A DNA stretch of 64,000 bases from Acidovorax kalamii (GTDB taxonomy: Bacteria > Pseudomonadota > Gammaproteobacteria > Burkholderiales > Burkholderiaceae_C): positions 248,001 through 312,000 of the forward strand of contig NZ_NOIG01000008.1 in assembly GCF_002245625.1 (NCBI RefSeq), given 5' to 3'. The notes below the pieces were generated by a model, which was given only the letters and a program-made list of their open reading frames with translations, did no database searches and was not told the origin of the DNA. Of the stretch, positions 1 to 9,360 are shown one piece after another. Position 1 is the stretch's first letter. Every line of letters starts with the position of its first letter. The position numbers were made by a program, and so were the translations under genes.

Positions 1-869
1 GCATGCTGGCCGGTTTGCAAGCACATCGCTTAGTGGAACCCATGGGTGGCGGTCATTGGCGCATCTTCAATCTTGGGGCATTGCTATTTGCCAAGCGCTT
101 GGCTGACTTTCCGCGCCTGCAACGCAAGGCCGTGCGCGTGGTGGTTTACGAAGGGACCGGGCGCGTCAAAACCCTGCGGGAGCAAGAAGGCATGCGCGGC
201 TACGCGGCGGGCTTTGAAGGGTTGGTGGGATTTGTGAACAACCTGCTGCCCATCAATGAAGTGATCGGTCAGGCATTGCGCAAGTCGGTGCGTATGTACC
301 CCGAATTGGCCATTCGTGAACTGGTTGCCAACGCACTGATCCATCAGGACTTGAGCGTTACGGGCAGTGGCCCCATGGTCGAAATTTTTGATGACCGCAT
401 GGAAATCACCAACCCGGGCAAGCCGCTCATGGAGCCCCAGCGCATGCTCGATCACCCGCCCCGGTCGCGCAATGAGAGCCTGGCCTCCATCATGCGATTG
501 GTGGGCATTTGTGAGGAGCGCGGCAGCGGTGTGGACAAGGTGGTGTCTGAGGCCGAGCTGTACCAACTCCCTGCCCCTGCGTTTGACGTGGTGGGCGAAT
601 CCACTCGCGCCACCCTGTTTGCTCCCCGCCCCCTGGCGGGCATGGATCGGGAGGACCGGGTGCGCGCCGTTTATCTGCACGCTTGCCTGCGCTATGTGCA
701 GCGTGAATACATGACCAACACCACGCTGCGCCAGCGCTTTGGCATTGACCCCAAAAACAGCGCCATAGCCTCCCGTTTGCTCAAGGATGCGCTGGCGGCT
801 GGCGTCATCCGCCTGGAGGATGAAGCTGCGGCGCCCAAGCTGCGCCGCTATGTGCCGCACTGGGCCTGA
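1..869 (+). CDS. AlbA/HATPase-type putative ATP-binding regulator, C-terminal part (gene enters from the left edge)
   Basis: The reading frame is already open at the left edge, so the gene starts outside the window and only its last 288 or so codons are seen. The sequence resembles the C-terminal half of the COG2865 family (AlbA_2 DNA-binding domain plus HATPase_c_4): a region reading GYAAGFEGLVGFVNNLLP, then an ATPase-like core with ELVANALIHQD, NESLASIMRLVG and ERGSGVDKVV. Family members are putative transcriptional regulators or accessory proteins and are often found beside type I restriction systems. Here the gene converges on hsdS-hsdM, with 282 bases between the two stop codons. Family assignment is fairly secure; the biological role is not known. 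Confidence 0.75.
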   Translation, partial: MLAGLQAHRLVEPMGGGHWRIFNLGALLFAKRLADFPRLQRKAVRVVVYEGTGRVKTLREQEGMRGYAAGFEGLVGFVNNLLPINEVIGQALRKSVRMYPELAIRELVANALIHQDLSVTGSGPMVEIFDDRMEITNPGKPLMEPQRMLDHPPRSRNESLASIMRLVGICEERGSGVDKVVSEAELYQLPAPAFDVVGESTRATLFAPRPLAGMDREDRVRAVYLHACLRYVQREYMTNTTLRQRFGIDPKNSAIASRLLKDALAAGVIRLEDEAAAPKLRRYVPHWA

Positions 870-1151
870 TTTGTTTGATGGGTATTTGATGAAAGGGCGT
901 CACCGAAGCGCTTTTTTCAAAAATTCCCTTTATTGACAACAAGTTAGCAAAAGCTGCTTATTTGACGGGTACTTGATGGAGGTGCCCATTGCTCGTCCGG
1001 AGCGCTGGGCGTGTTGCGCCTGCTGCTGTCCCTGCCCAACACTAAAAAGGCCAAGCTTTGGTGCCCTCACGAATGAGGGCACCACCGGCTAAGTCATTGA
1101 ATCTATTGGAAAGTCAGGGATTTTCCCTTTACCGTAGGTCGTGGCCGTCCT
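870..1151. other. Intergenic region between convergent genes
   Basis: No gene is seen. The region contains an imperfect direct repeat (TTTGATGGGTATTTGATG near 876 and TTTGACGGGTACTTGATG near 960) and a strong hairpin described separately at 1060-1083. The short repeats may be remnants of a rearrangement between the partial gene on the left and the hsd genes on the right. Confidence 0.4.
1060..1083. terminator. Hairpin between convergent genes, possible bidirectional terminator
   Basis: GGTGCCCTCA and TGAGGGCACC form a perfect 10-bp stem with a CGAA tetraloop. It lies between two converging genes, where a shared terminator would be expected. There is no T-rich tract on either side, so intrinsic termination is uncertain; it could also simply stabilise transcript ends. 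Confidence 0.4.
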
Positions 1152-2345
1152 TCACAACTGCCCCGCAAACGCTCGCTGCTGCAGCGAGGCAAAGAGCGCA
1201 TCCAGCGCGGTCAGGGCGTGGCGGTGGGAGGCTTTGAGGGCTTCGATGCAGGCGATGCGGGTAGCGAAGGTTTGTTGGAGGGGGAGGGGGGGCAGGGGTA
1301 TCTGAAGCGCGCGCAACTCCTTCACGTTCAGATGTTGTGACGTTGATCCGACCATAAGCTGGCTAATCCTTGAAGGGGAGAGGACGTACAGCAGATGTCT
1401 CAGCAGGTATCCAGGTGCAAGTACCTCAGCGTCGGGCCGGAGCTGTACCAGCCTTTGACCCATGCACAGCGCCATTCCGGTTTGCACTATTGCCGCAATA
1501 CCAACAGTTCCTTCGCGACTGAGAACGATGTCACCAGGGCGTAGGTAACCTCGTTTCGATCGTTCATGGAACGTATCTTCTGAGACATAACGCGTGTCTC
1601 TCCAGTCCCAATCGCCCGCTGTGAGGTTTGATGTTCTCAGGCATACCATGCCTGATTCTGTCCACTCCGGGGTTGAGTGAGGACAGTCGTTGATTGCCTC
1701 GCAAATGGTTTGTAGCGCGTGCTTTTCCCACCCCTTCGGATTTACCACCGGGTCCCCAAACATATCGAGAAAGAGGGACTGGGTGAGGCCGTCGAGCAGG
1801 GCCAGGGCGGTGCGGCGTTGGGTTCGGAGGGTTTCGGCTTGGTCGAGGATGGCGGCGATGCGGCGTTGTTCTTCCAGCGGTGGAAGTGCGATCTTTATCT
1901 TCGCCAAATTGCCTCTAGAAATACGCTGCCGCGTAGTGCCAGTCGTGTACTCGTCAATCTGATTTCTGCTTTGGGGTGAGTTAATGCAATGCATCAACCA
2001 AGGCGGGTGAACGGTATTCGAATCAGGGCGGATGATGCAGACGTCAACAACAGTCACTGTTCGTTTTGAGTCACCGGGGAAAATGCACGCGCGCCCCAGT
2101 GGGTCTGGCATTCGGGCAATGAGTAAATCGCCTGTCTCAAGAAAAGTGCATTTGAGCCTTCGCGCAGCGTCGGAGGTCAAAAACCTGTTTGACTTGTTAA
2201 CGTAGTAGCCGTCACCAATGTCTGCAAGTTGAATGAGGCGAACATCGCCGTCCGGGTCTTGGTCTTTGGACTCGACCCAGTCCCCATCAACGAAAACGAG
2301 GGCCGAATTAAGCGCGTTTTCGAGTGGAACTACGGGCCAAGTCAC
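1152..2345 (-). CDS. hsdS: Type I restriction-modification specificity subunit HsdS
   Basis: A 397-residue protein with the two-half layout of HsdS: target recognition domain 1 (about 1-145), a conserved spacer with PPLEEQRRIAAILDQAE (about 155-171) and a helical segment, target recognition domain 2, then a second copy of the spacer (IPLPPLPLQQTFATRIACIE, near 345-365). HsdS determines the bipartite DNA site modified by the HsdM partner. Its start overlaps the hsdM stop by four bases (ATGA), so the two are translated as one unit. The recognition domains look less GC-rich than neighbouring genes, as is common for these exchangeable domains. Confidence 0.92.
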   Translation of the reverse strand: MTWPVVPLENALNSALVFVDGDWVESKDQDPDGDVRLIQLADIGDGYYVNKSNRFLTSDAARRLKCTFLETGDLLIARMPDPLGRACIFPGDSKRTVTVVDVCIIRPDSNTVHPPWLMHCINSPQSRNQIDEYTTGTTRQRISRGNLAKIKIALPPLEEQRRIAAILDQAETLRTQRRTALALLDGLTQSLFLDMFGDPVVNPKGWEKHALQTICEAINDCPHSTPEWTESGMVCLRTSNLTAGDWDWRDTRYVSEDTFHERSKRGYLRPGDIVLSREGTVGIAAIVQTGMALCMGQRLVQLRPDAEVLAPGYLLRHLLYVLSPSRISQLMVGSTSQHLNVKELRALQIPLPPLPLQQTFATRIACIEALKASHRHALTALDALFASLQQRAFAGQL

Positions 2346-3904
2346 TTCAACATCCCTTCCAACGAATCCATCCCCCGCGCAATCTCGTCTTCCAGCGCCC
2401 GCAGCTCCGCCAATATCTCCCCCGGCGCGCGGTGCTGCACCTGCTCATGCACCACTTCCTTGTAGCGGTTGATGCTCAGGTCATACCCATTGGCCTCAAT
2501 GTCGGCCTTGGGCACACAAAAGCTCTGCGCGGTGCGGGGGCGCTCGCGTTCGCTGCCGCTCCTCTGCCCCCAGCGTTCCAGCACGTCGGGCAGGTTGTTT
2601 TTGGTGTGCTCTGATTCTGATAGCTGGCTGCGCCCGCCAGTAAAGCGCTGCAGGCCTAAAAGGCTTGCATCCAGCAGGGGCTGGCGTTTGTCGTCCAGGC
2701 TCCAGCCGTCGGCTTGCATGTCGTAGAACCACACGTTATCCGTGCCGCCGCTCATGGTTTTGGTGAAGAGCAGGATGGCGGTGCTGACGCCCGCGTAGGG
2801 CTTGAACACGCCGCCGGGCAGGCTGATGACGGCGTCGAGTTTTTGCTCTTCGACCAGCTTGCGGCGCAGTTCCTTGTGGGCCTTGCTGCTGCCAAAGAGC
2901 ACGCCATCGGGGACGATGACGGCGGCGCGCCCGCCGGTTTTGAGCAGGCGCAGGAACAGGGCGAGGAAGAGCAGCTCGGTCTTCTTGGTCTTGACGGTCT
3001 GCTGCAGATCCTTGGCGGTGTTTTCGTAGTCCAGGCTGCCCGCAAAGGGCGGGTTGGCCAGGATGAGGCTGTAGGCCTCGGCATCGCCTGCCGCGCCTTC
3101 GGCCAGCGAGTCGCGGTATTCAATGGCGGGGTGCTCTACGCCGTGCAGCACCATGTTCATGCTGCCGATGCGCAGCATGGTGTTGTCAAAGTCATACCCG
3201 TGGAACATGCCGTGGTGGAAGTGCGTGTTTTGCGCGGGCACGCGCAGCATGTCGGGGTAGGTGCGGCGCAGGTATTCGCCTGCGGCCACCAAAAATCCGC
3301 AGGTGCCCGATGCGGGGTCGCAAATGGTGTCTTGCGGTGTGGGGGCTGTGAGGGCCACCATCAGGTCGATGATGTGGCGCGGGGTGCGGAACTGGCCGTT
3401 TTGCCCGGCAGAGGCGATCTTGCCGAGCATGTATTCGTACAGATCGCCCTTGGTGTCGCGGTCGTCCAGGGGAATGGTGTCGAGCAAATCGACCACTTTG
3501 GCCAGCAGGCCGGGCGTGGGGATGGTGAAGCGGGCGTCGCGCATGTGGTGCGCAAAGGCGGTTTCGGCAGCAGGGCCACCGGACATCTGCAAGCCGCGCA
3601 GGAAGGGGAAGACCTGGTTGCTGAGCACGTCGAACATCTCGGCGGGTGCCATGTTCTTGAAGCGCGACCAGCGCATGTCTTCCAGCGGCCTGCCGTTGGG
3701 GTCCAGCCCCGTGGGGATGATGCGCACTGGCGCTGTCTTAAGGCGCAGGGCCTTGTTGTCTTCGCGGGTCTGGTCGCTGTCGAGGGCGCGCAGAAAGAGC
3801 AGGTAGGTGATCTGCTCGATGACTTCAATGGGGTTGGCGATGCCGCCGGACCAGAAGGCGTTCCAGACTTGATCGACTTTGTTGCGCAGGTCACCGGTGA
3901 GCAT
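2342..3904 (-). CDS. hsdM: Type I restriction-modification DNA methyltransferase subunit HsdM
   Basis: A 520-residue N6-adenine methyltransferase. An N-terminal HsdM helical domain is followed by the catalytic domain, with the SAM-binding motif DPASGTCGF (197-205) and the catalytic motif NPPF (284-287), which are diagnostic of adenine methyltransferases. It is the first gene of an hsdM-hsdS unit on the minus strand. A full restriction system would also need hsdR, which is not in the window; it may lie beyond the left edge or be absent. The start at 3904 is supported by a typical HsdM N-terminus (LRNKVDQVWNAFW). Confidence 0.95.
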   Translation of the reverse strand: MLTGDLRNKVDQVWNAFWSGGIANPIEVIEQITYLLFLRALDSDQTREDNKALRLKTAPVRIIPTGLDPNGRPLEDMRWSRFKNMAPAEMFDVLSNQVFPFLRGLQMSGGPAAETAFAHHMRDARFTIPTPGLLAKVVDLLDTIPLDDRDTKGDLYEYMLGKIASAGQNGQFRTPRHIIDLMVALTAPTPQDTICDPASGTCGFLVAAGEYLRRTYPDMLRVPAQNTHFHHGMFHGYDFDNTMLRIGSMNMVLHGVEHPAIEYRDSLAEGAAGDAEAYSLILANPPFAGSLDYENTAKDLQQTVKTKKTELLFLALFLRLLKTGGRAAVIVPDGVLFGSSKAHKELRRKLVEEQKLDAVISLPGGVFKPYAGVSTAILLFTKTMSGGTDNVWFYDMQADGWSLDDKRQPLLDASLLGLQRFTGGRSQLSESEHTKNNLPDVLERWGQRSGSERERPRTAQSFCVPKADIEANGYDLSINRYKEVVHEQVQHRAPGEILAELRALEDEIARGMDSLEGMLK

Positions 3905-3997
3905 GGGGGCAGGCAGTAGCAGGCTGTGAGAAAGCCTGAGAGTCTGCCATGGGGTGCTTGCCGCAGAGGTGCGGGCCGCGTGGTGGGCAGGAGTTTG

Positions 3998-4062
3998 AAG
4001 GTTTTCTGGCCCCTGCCGCGCGATGGATATGCCTTTGCAGCTATTTATTTGATAGCGTTTTG
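3998..4062 (+). repeat. AT-rich palindromic dispersed repeat, copy 1
   Basis: Contains GCTAT-N7-ATAGC at 4040-4056 preceded by a GC-rich block (TGGCCCCTGCCGCGCGATGG). The same order of blocks (GGCC, CCGCGCG, TGCC, ATAGC palindrome) recurs elsewhere in the window, most clearly at 14429-14491 and 44246-44310. The palindrome overlaps the stop codon of the MerR-type gene (stop at 4041-4043). Confidence 0.65.
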
Positions 4063-4565
4063 CGTGGTGCTGGGCTGCCGGACTCGCTGTGCCCCGCCGC
4101 CAGGTCGTCCAGGATGGGGCAGTCCGGCCGGTCGTTGCCTTTGCAGCAGGAGACCAGCGTTTGCAGGCTGCGCTGCATGGCCTGCATCTGGGCGATGCGT
4201 TCGCTCAGGTCGTCGATGTGTTGCTGCGCGATGCGCTTGACCTGGCTGCTGGCGCGGCTGCGGTCGTGCCACAGGCCCAGCAGTTCGGCGATTTCTTCCA
4301 TCGAGAAACCCAGGTCGCGGCTGCGGCGGATGAAGTGCAGGGCGTGCACGTCGGCCTCGGTGTACTGGCGGTAGCCGCTGTCGGTGCGCGCCACGCCGTT
4401 GATGAGGCCCAGCGATTCGTAGTGCCGCACCATGCGCGCCGAGATGCCAGCGCGCCGGGCGGCGACGCCAATGGGCACGGGCCAGGTGGTGGCGCGGGGT
4501 GCAGCGGCCTTGGCGCGCGCGGTTGGCGCCACATGCGAGGCATGGGGGGAGTGGGGCGTGGTCAT
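4041..4565 (-). CDS. cueR: MerR-family copper-responsive regulator (CueR-like)
   Basis: A 174-residue MerR-family protein. The winged-helix DNA-binding domain spans about 31-70 (PIGVAARRAGISARMVRHYE), followed by a long dimerisation helix and a C-terminal metal loop, CCKGNDRPDC (140-149), in which Cys141 and Cys149 have the C-x7-C spacing of CueR. CueR senses Cu(I) and activates copA and copZ-type genes by distorting their promoters. Both such genes lie next door, which supports the call. It carries about 29 extra N-terminal residues relative to typical CueR, so the true start could be further in. It is on the same strand as copZ, downstream of a large palindrome. Confidence 0.88.
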   Translation of the reverse strand: MTTPHSPHASHVAPTARAKAAAPRATTWPVPIGVAARRAGISARMVRHYESLGLINGVARTDSGYRQYTEADVHALHFIRRSRDLGFSMEEIAELLGLWHDRSRASSQVKRIAQQHIDDLSERIAQMQAMQRSLQTLVSCCKGNDRPDCPILDDLAAGHSESGSPAPRKTLSNK

Positions 4566-4603
4566 GGTGTGGCCCTTGCTGGGTGTGTGGTGGCGTGGCG
4601 CTC

Positions 4604-4766
4604 AGAGGCTGAGAGTTTTTTGCCAGTGCCCGAAAGGTGCGCCAAAACGCCGCTGATCGAGGCGCAAAGCACAGCCATAGCTCGGGCTATGGCGCGCATT
4701 TGCAACGACGAGCAGCGGTGTTATGGCGTGCAAGGCGGGCATAGGCAAAAGACTCTCAGCCTCTCA
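4604..4766. repeat. 163-bp near-perfect palindrome between copZ and the regulator gene
   Basis: The left arm begins AGAGGCTGAGAGTTTTTTGCC (4604 onward) and the right arm ends GGCAAAAGACTCTCAGCC (4744-4761). Further in, GCGCCAAAACGCCGCTG (4640-4656) pairs with CAGCGGTGTTATGGCGTGC (4713-4731), and the centre is GCCATAGCTCGGGCTATGGC (4674-4693). The whole forms a single long imperfect hairpin. The right arm covers the copZ stop codon (4764-4766). It contains no open frame of interest and resembles a MITE-like or REP-like mobile palindrome. Confidence 0.8.
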
Positions 4767-4967
4767 AGCCGCGACGGTGTAGCCTTCTTCGGCAATGGCG
4801 GCAGCCAGGGCCTCGCGGGGGGCGGTGCTGTCCACGTCCACCTTGCCGCTGGCGCGGTCGATGCGGACCTGGGCGTCGGGGTCTACCTGCTGCAATGCCT
4901 GGGTGACGGCGCGTTCGCAGTGGCCGCAGGTCATGCCCTGCACTTGGAAAGTTGTGGTGGTTGTCAT
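4764..4967 (-). CDS. copZ: Copper chaperone CopZ-like heavy-metal-associated protein
   Basis: A 67-residue single HMA-domain protein with the metal-binding motif GMTCGHC (11-17), in which Cys14 and Cys17 bind Cu(I). Such proteins carry cytosolic copper to CopA or to the regulator. The length and the ferredoxin-like pattern match the family throughout. It is transcribed away from copA and toward the CueR-like gene, and its stop codon lies inside the large palindrome. The 73-168 bases upstream hold two dyads that could serve as CueR sites. Confidence 0.92.
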   Translation of the reverse strand: MTTTTTFQVQGMTCGHCERAVTQALQQVDPDAQVRIDRASGKVDVDSTAPREALAAAIAEEGYTVAA

Positions 4968-5028
4968 GGGGTGTCCTCGGGTTGGTTTTCAAGAGGGCCG
5001 TTGAAGCGACCCAAGTGAATGTTGAAGC

Positions 5029-5049
5029 TTGACATCGTGGCAGAGTCAA
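5029..5049. promoter_or_regulatory. Weak TTGAC/GTCAA dyad, possible operator for copZ
   Basis: TTGAC (5029-5033) and GTCAA (5045-5049) form an inverted repeat in the copZ-copA divergent region. On the minus strand it would give TTGACT as a -35 element with a long spacer, as in MerR-type promoters, but the candidate -10 (CAACAT) is weak. This is a tentative site. Confidence 0.3.
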
Positions 5050-5100
5050 ACGCCGTTCAAGACACTCATGATGTGAGGGTTGATCAATGTCAATGCTTGA

Positions 5101-5119
5101 CCTTGCCATCACGTCAAGG
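5101..5119 (+). promoter_or_regulatory. CueR-type operator in the copA promoter
   Basis: CCTTG-N9-CAAGG is a 19-bp dyad of MerR-family type, placed just after a TTGACC -35 candidate (5097-5102). With the 19-bp spacer usual for this family the -10 would fall at about 5122-5127 and transcription would begin close to 5134. That is next to the ATG at 5135, which argues for the 5135 start and against the upstream ATG at 5087. Confidence 0.6.
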
Positions 5120-5134
5120 ATCAGCATCCCGGCC

Positions 5135-7387
5135 ATGAACACTCCAACTCTCAATTCCTCAGAGGCAGTCCATTCGCTGGACCTCGGTATCTCCGGCATG
5201 ACCTGCGCAAGCTGCGTGGGCCGCGTGGAGCGTGCGCTGCGCAAGGTGCAGGGCGTGCAGGAGGCCTCGGTCAACCTGGCGACCGAGTCTGCGCGCATTG
5301 CCTTTGTCACGCAGGTGGGCGCTGATGCTGCCGCCATGGAGGCGGTGCTGCGCCGCGCGGTGCGCAACGCGGGCTACGAGCCGCGTGCGGTGGGGCAGGA
5401 GGACGCGCCCGAGGACTTGTCACCCTGGGCGGGCTTCATGCCCGTGGGCATTGGCCTGCTGCTGTCGGTGCCGCTGGTGCTGCCCATGATCGGTGACCTG
5501 TTCGGCCAGCACTGGATGCTGCCCGCCTGGGTGCAGTTCATGCTGGCCACGCCGGTGCAGTTCATCCTGGGGGCGCGGTTTTACAAGGCGGGGTGGCATG
5601 CGGCCAAGGCGTTGAGCGGCAACATGGATTTGCTGGTGGCACTGGGCACCAGCGCGGGCTGGGGCCTGTCGATGTGGTTGTGGCTGACGGCGCCCACGGA
5701 CCATCCGGGGCATGTGCCGCACCTGTACTTCGAGGCCTCGGCCGTGGTGGTCACGCTGGTGCTGCTGGGCAAGTGGCTGGAGGCGCGCGCCAAGCGCCAG
5801 ACCACGGCGGCCATCCGTGCGCTGCATGCGCTGCGGCCGGATGTGGTGCATTTGCTCACCAAGCAGGGCGAGGTGGATGTGCCGGTGGCCGAGGTGCTGG
5901 TGGGCGACCAGCTGGTGGTGCGGCCGGGTGAGCGCATTCCCGTGGATGGCCGGGTGCACGAGGGCCATACGCAGGTGGATGAATCCATGCTGACCGGCGA
6001 GCCGCTGCCCGTGGCGCGTGATGCGGGCGCGGCGCTGACGGGTGGCTCGATCAACGGCGATGGCCGCATCGTGATGGCGGTAACGGCCGTGGGCGCCGAG
6101 ACGGTACTGGCCCAGATCATCCGGCTGGTGGAGGACGCCCAGGCCGCCAAGGCGCCCATCCAGCGGCTGGTGGACCAGGTGTCGGCCATTTTTGTGCCGG
6201 TGGTGCTGGTGGTGGCGCTGGTGACCCTGGCGGGCTGGCTGGCCATGGGCGCAGGGCTGGAGGCGGCGCTGATCCACGCGGTGGCGGTGATGGTGATTGC
6301 GTGCCCCTGTGCGCTGGGGCTGGCCACGCCGGCGGCCATCATGGCGGGCACGGGGGTGGCGGCCAAGAACGGCATCCTGATCAAGGACGTGCAGGCGCTG
6401 GAGCTGGCGCACAAGGTGGACACGGTGGCCTTTGACAAGACCGGCACGCTGACCGTGGGCCAGCCCCGGCTCACGGCGTTTGAGGTGGTGCCTGGCCTGG
6501 ACGACGCTGCGGTGATGGCGGCTGTGGCGGCGGTGCAAAGTGGCAGCGAGCACCCGCTGGCGCGCGCGGTGGTGGCGGCTGCGGGCGAGCGGCAGATCCA
6601 CGTGGCCACCGCGCAGGACGTGCGCGCTGTGCCCGGGCGCGGCACCGAGGGCGAGGTGGACGGCCAGAGCTACCTGGTGGGCAGCCTGCGCTGGATGCAG
6701 GAGCTGGGGGTGGGCCTGGGCCCGCTGTCTGACCGCGCGGAGGCGTTGCAACGCGAAGGCGCCACGGTGTCCGCCGTGGCCCAGCGTGTGGCTGAGGGAT
6801 TGGCATTGCGCGCGGTCATGGCCTTTGGCGACGAACCCAAACCTGGCGCGCGCGAGGCGCTGGCGGCACTGAAGGCGCGCGGCATCCGCACGGTGATGGT
6901 GTCGGGCGACAACCGGGGCGCGGCCGAGGCCATGGCGCGCAGACTGGGCTTGGACCCGGCGGCGGGCGAGGTGATGGCCGAGGTGCTGCCGGGGGACAAG
7001 GCGGCCAAGGTGGCTGCGTTGCAACAGGGGAGCGACGGCAAGCGCCATCATGTTGCGATGGTGGGCGACGGCGTTAACGATGCCCCGGCATTGGCTGCAG
7101 CGGATGTGGGCATGGCCATGGGCAACGGAACCGATGTGGCCATGCATGCAGCGGGCATCACGCTGATGCGTGGCGATCCGATGCTGGTGGCGGCGGCGCT
7201 GGATATTTCGCACCGAACGGTGATGAAGATCCGCCAGAACCTGTTCTGGGCCTTTGCCTACAACGTGGCGGGCATTCCGCTGGCGGCGCTGGGGTATCTG
7301 AACCCGGTGGTGGCAGGGGCGGCCATGGCGCTCAGCTCGGTCAGCGTCATGGCGAATGCCCTCTTACTCAAGCGGTGGCGCATGTGA
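5135..7387 (+). CDS. copA: Copper-exporting P1B-type ATPase CopA
   Basis: A 750-residue inner-membrane Cu(I) efflux ATPase. It has one N-terminal metal-binding domain with GMTCASC (21-27), then eight predicted membrane segments, the CPC ion-site motif (390-392) in a [23 protein letters not shown] helix, the phosphorylation motif DKTGTLT (from 434), a SEHPLA nucleotide-binding motif and the hinge GDGVNDAP (from 644). An in-frame ATG at 5087 exists, but it lies upstream of the CueR-type operator at 5101-5119, so I use 5135. If the promoter assignment is right, the mRNA would be leaderless or nearly so. Confidence 0.95.
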   Translation: MNTPTLNSSEAVHSLDLGISGMTCASCVGRVERALRKVQGVQEASVNLATESARIAFVTQVGADAAAMEAVLRRAVRNAGYEPRAVGQEDAPEDLSPWAGFMPVGIGLLLSVPLVLPMIGDLFGQHWMLPAWVQFMLATPVQFILGARFYKAGWHAAKALSGNMDLLVALGTSAGWGLSMWLWLTAPTDHPGHVPHLYFEASAVVVTLVLLGKWLEARAKRQTTAAIRALHALRPDVVHLLTKQGEVDVPVAEVLVGDQLVVRPGERIPVDGRVHEGHTQVDESMLTGEPLPVARDAGAALTGGSINGDGRIVMAVTAVGAETVLAQIIRLVEDAQAAKAPIQRLVDQVSAIFVPVVLVVALVTLAGWLAMGAGLEAALIHAVAVMVIACPCALGLATPAAIMAGTGVAAKNGILIKDVQALELAHKVDTVAFDKTGTLTVGQPRLTAFEVVPGLDDAAVMAAVAAVQSGSEHPLARAVVAAAGERQIHVATAQDVRAVPGRGTEGEVDGQSYLVGSLRWMQELGVGLGPLSDRAEALQREGATVSAVAQRVAEGLALRAVMAFGDEPKPGAREALAALKARGIRTVMVSGDNRGAAEAMARRLGLDPAAGEVMAEVLPGDKAAKVAALQQGSDGKRHHVAMVGDGVNDAPALAAADVGMAMGNGTDVAMHAAGITLMRGDPMLVAAALDISHRTVMKIRQNLFWAFAYNVAGIPLAALGYLNPVVAGAAMALSSVSVMANALLLKRWRM

Positions 7388-7505
7388 TAAATACGTACAG
7401 CACGGTCATCGATGTCTGGCAAACTGCAACGTTTTGTTGCATATCCGTGGCCTCGGGGGAGGTGCGGCGACCGCATTGGCATAGCTATATCAAGGACGAC
7501 AGATC

Positions 7506-9176
7506 ATGAATCTCTTCTCGCTCATGCGGCAGTTCACCATACGTTTGCGCATGCTGGGCGCCATTGGCGTGGTTCTGGGGCTGCTGGGGCTGCTGGGGGG
7601 CGCGGGCATGCTGGGCATGTTCCGCATCCATGACATGAGCCAGAACTTCATGGACAACTCGTTCGCCAAGGTGAGCAACATGGCCGAGCTGCGCGGCGAG
7701 ATGGGCGCCATCCGCCAGTATGAGAAGGACATGATCATTGGTTACGAGAAGCCCGAAGCCGTGAAGGCCGCCCACACCAAGTGGCTGGCCAGCCACGACA
7801 AGGCCAAGAAGATTGCGGGCAAGTTCCTGGAAGGGGGCGAGGATGCCGACAACGTGGTGGTGCGCAACATCATCACCAAACTCGACAGCTACAAGGACCT
7901 GTTTGCCCATGTGGCGCGCCAGCTCGAAGCCAGCGGCTACGACACGGCCACCATTGCCAACCGCATGAGCGGCAAGGCCGTGGCCGAGTTCGATCAGGCG
8001 GACAAGCTGATGCTGGAGCTGGACACGGTGTTGCGCAACGAGGTCACGCAATCGGTGGCGCAGCAGGGTGAGGTGTCCAACCAGACCAAGTGGCTGTTTG
8101 TGCTGGCCGTGCTGATCACGGTGGTGGTGGTGGTGCCTACCACGCTGATGAACATGAACTCCATCTGCAAGCCCCTGGAAGAAGCGCGCAAGATGGCGCA
8201 GGCCATTGCGGGCGGTGACCTGTCGCAGCACATTGCGGCTGAGGGCAAGGACGAAGTGGCCGACCTGCAGCGCGCACTGCGCGAGATGCAGCAGGGTCTG
8301 GGCGCGCTGGTGGCGCAAGTGCGCGATGCCAGCGGCAACATCGCCACGGCCAGCCAGGAGATCGCCACGGGCAACCAGGACCTGTCGCAGCGCACCGAAC
8401 AGACAGCCAGCAACGCGCAGGAGGCCGTGGCCTCGCTGTCGCAGCTGACCTCCACCGTGCAACAAACCGCATCGTCGTCGCAGATGGCCAACCAGCTGGC
8501 AGCATCGGCCTCACAGATCGCCACACACGGCGGCGGTGTGGTGCAGCAGGCCGTGGCCAGCATGCATGAAATCTCGGCATCGAGCCGCAAGATCGGCGAC
8601 ATCATCGGCCTGATCGACTCCATTGCTTTCCAGACCAACATCCTGGCGCTGAACGCGGCCGTGGAGGCCGCCCGCGCAGGCGAGCAGGGCCGGGGCTTTG
8701 CCGTGGTGGCCAGCGAGGTGCGCAGCCTGGCGCAGCGCAGTGCCGCAGCGGCCAGCGACATCAAGGGCCTGATCCAGAGCAGCGTGACGGCGGTGGATGG
8801 CGGCGTGCGCCATGTGGAAGAAGCGGGCACGGCCATGAAGGACATCGTGAGCAGCGTGCAGCGCGTGGGCGACATCATTGGGGAGATCACGGCGGCTGCG
8901 TCCGAGCAGTCGGCCGGCATCGGCCAGGTGAACAGCTCGGTGGGCGAGATCGACCGCATGACGCAGCAAAACGCCGCGCTGGTGGAAGAGTCTGCCGCCG
9001 CCGCCGAGTCGCTGCGTGAGCAGGCCGCGCGCTTGTCGCAGGTGGTGCAGCAGTTCCGCCTGGCCGAGGCCATGGGGCATGGCCAGCACCACGCCTCCCG
9101 CAGCGTGGCCGCGCCGTACCAGGAAGAGCCCCAGGCACTGGCGGCGGGCCCTGCCCAGGCCCGGCTGACGCGCTGA
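7506..9176 (+). CDS. Methyl-accepting chemotaxis protein
   Basis: A 556-residue chemoreceptor. Membrane segment 1 is at about 16-38 and segment 2 at about 196-217, enclosing a periplasmic domain of about 155 residues with a four-helix-bundle look. A HAMP linker follows (about 217-270), then the cytoplasmic signalling domain, with the conserved hairpin tip [20 protein letters not shown] (from about 371) that binds CheA and CheW. No CheR/CheB-tethering pentapeptide is seen at the C-terminus. The ligand cannot be predicted. It is a single-gene unit followed by an intrinsic terminator. Confidence 0.95.
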   Translation: MNLFSLMRQFTIRLRMLGAIGVVLGLLGLLGGAGMLGMFRIHDMSQNFMDNSFAKVSNMAELRGEMGAIRQYEKDMIIGYEKPEAVKAAHTKWLASHDKAKKIAGKFLEGGEDADNVVVRNIITKLDSYKDLFAHVARQLEASGYDTATIANRMSGKAVAEFDQADKLMLELDTVLRNEVTQSVAQQGEVSNQTKWLFVLAVLITVVVVVPTTLMNMNSICKPLEEARKMAQAIAGGDLSQHIAAEGKDEVADLQRALREMQQGLGALVAQVRDASGNIATASQEIATGNQDLSQRTEQTASNAQEAVASLSQLTSTVQQTASSSQMANQLAASASQIATHGGGVVQQAVASMHEISASSRKIGDIIGLIDSIAFQTNILALNAAVEAARAGEQGRGFAVVASEVRSLAQRSAAAASDIKGLIQSSVTAVDGGVRHVEEAGTAMKDIVSSVQRVGDIIGEITAAASEQSAGIGQVNSSVGEIDRMTQQNAALVEESAAAAESLREQAARLSQVVQQFRLAEAMGHGQHHASRSVAAPYQEEPQALAAGPAQARLTR

Positions 9177-9212
9177 GTCCGCCCACCCATCCCCCTGGCG
9201 CCCTGTGCGCCC

Positions 9213-9250
9213 AAGGCCCCGCAGGCTTGGCTTGCGGGGCCTTTGTTTTG
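9213..9250 (+). terminator. Intrinsic terminator after the chemoreceptor gene
   Basis: AAGGCCCCGCA and TGCGGGGCCTT form an 11-bp stem (9213-9223 with 9233-9243) followed by TGTTTT. It stands 36 bases after the chemoreceptor stop. Confidence 0.85.
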
Positions 9251-9360
9251 GGCGGGTTGCGCCGCGCCGCCATGCACCGGGTTTGTTGACCTGCGTCATG
9301 GGCGCAGCCACCCTGCCGTGGCACCCTTGGCTTCCCGTTGTTTATTCTGGAGCGCGCGCC

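Noticed and set aside
2714..3919. Long open frame on the plus strand across hsdM
   Set aside because: hsdM has clear catalytic motifs on the minus strand, and the plus-strand frame is not similar to anything and starts in no reasonable context.
5087..5134. ATG at 5087 as the start of copA
   Set aside because: It lies upstream of the CueR-type operator and the predicted transcription start, and the added residues lack any family similarity.
5420..7213. Long open frame antisense to copA, His and Arg rich
   Set aside because: It runs opposite a well-conserved copper ATPase gene, has no family similarity, and its composition is that expected from the third codon positions of GC-rich coding DNA.
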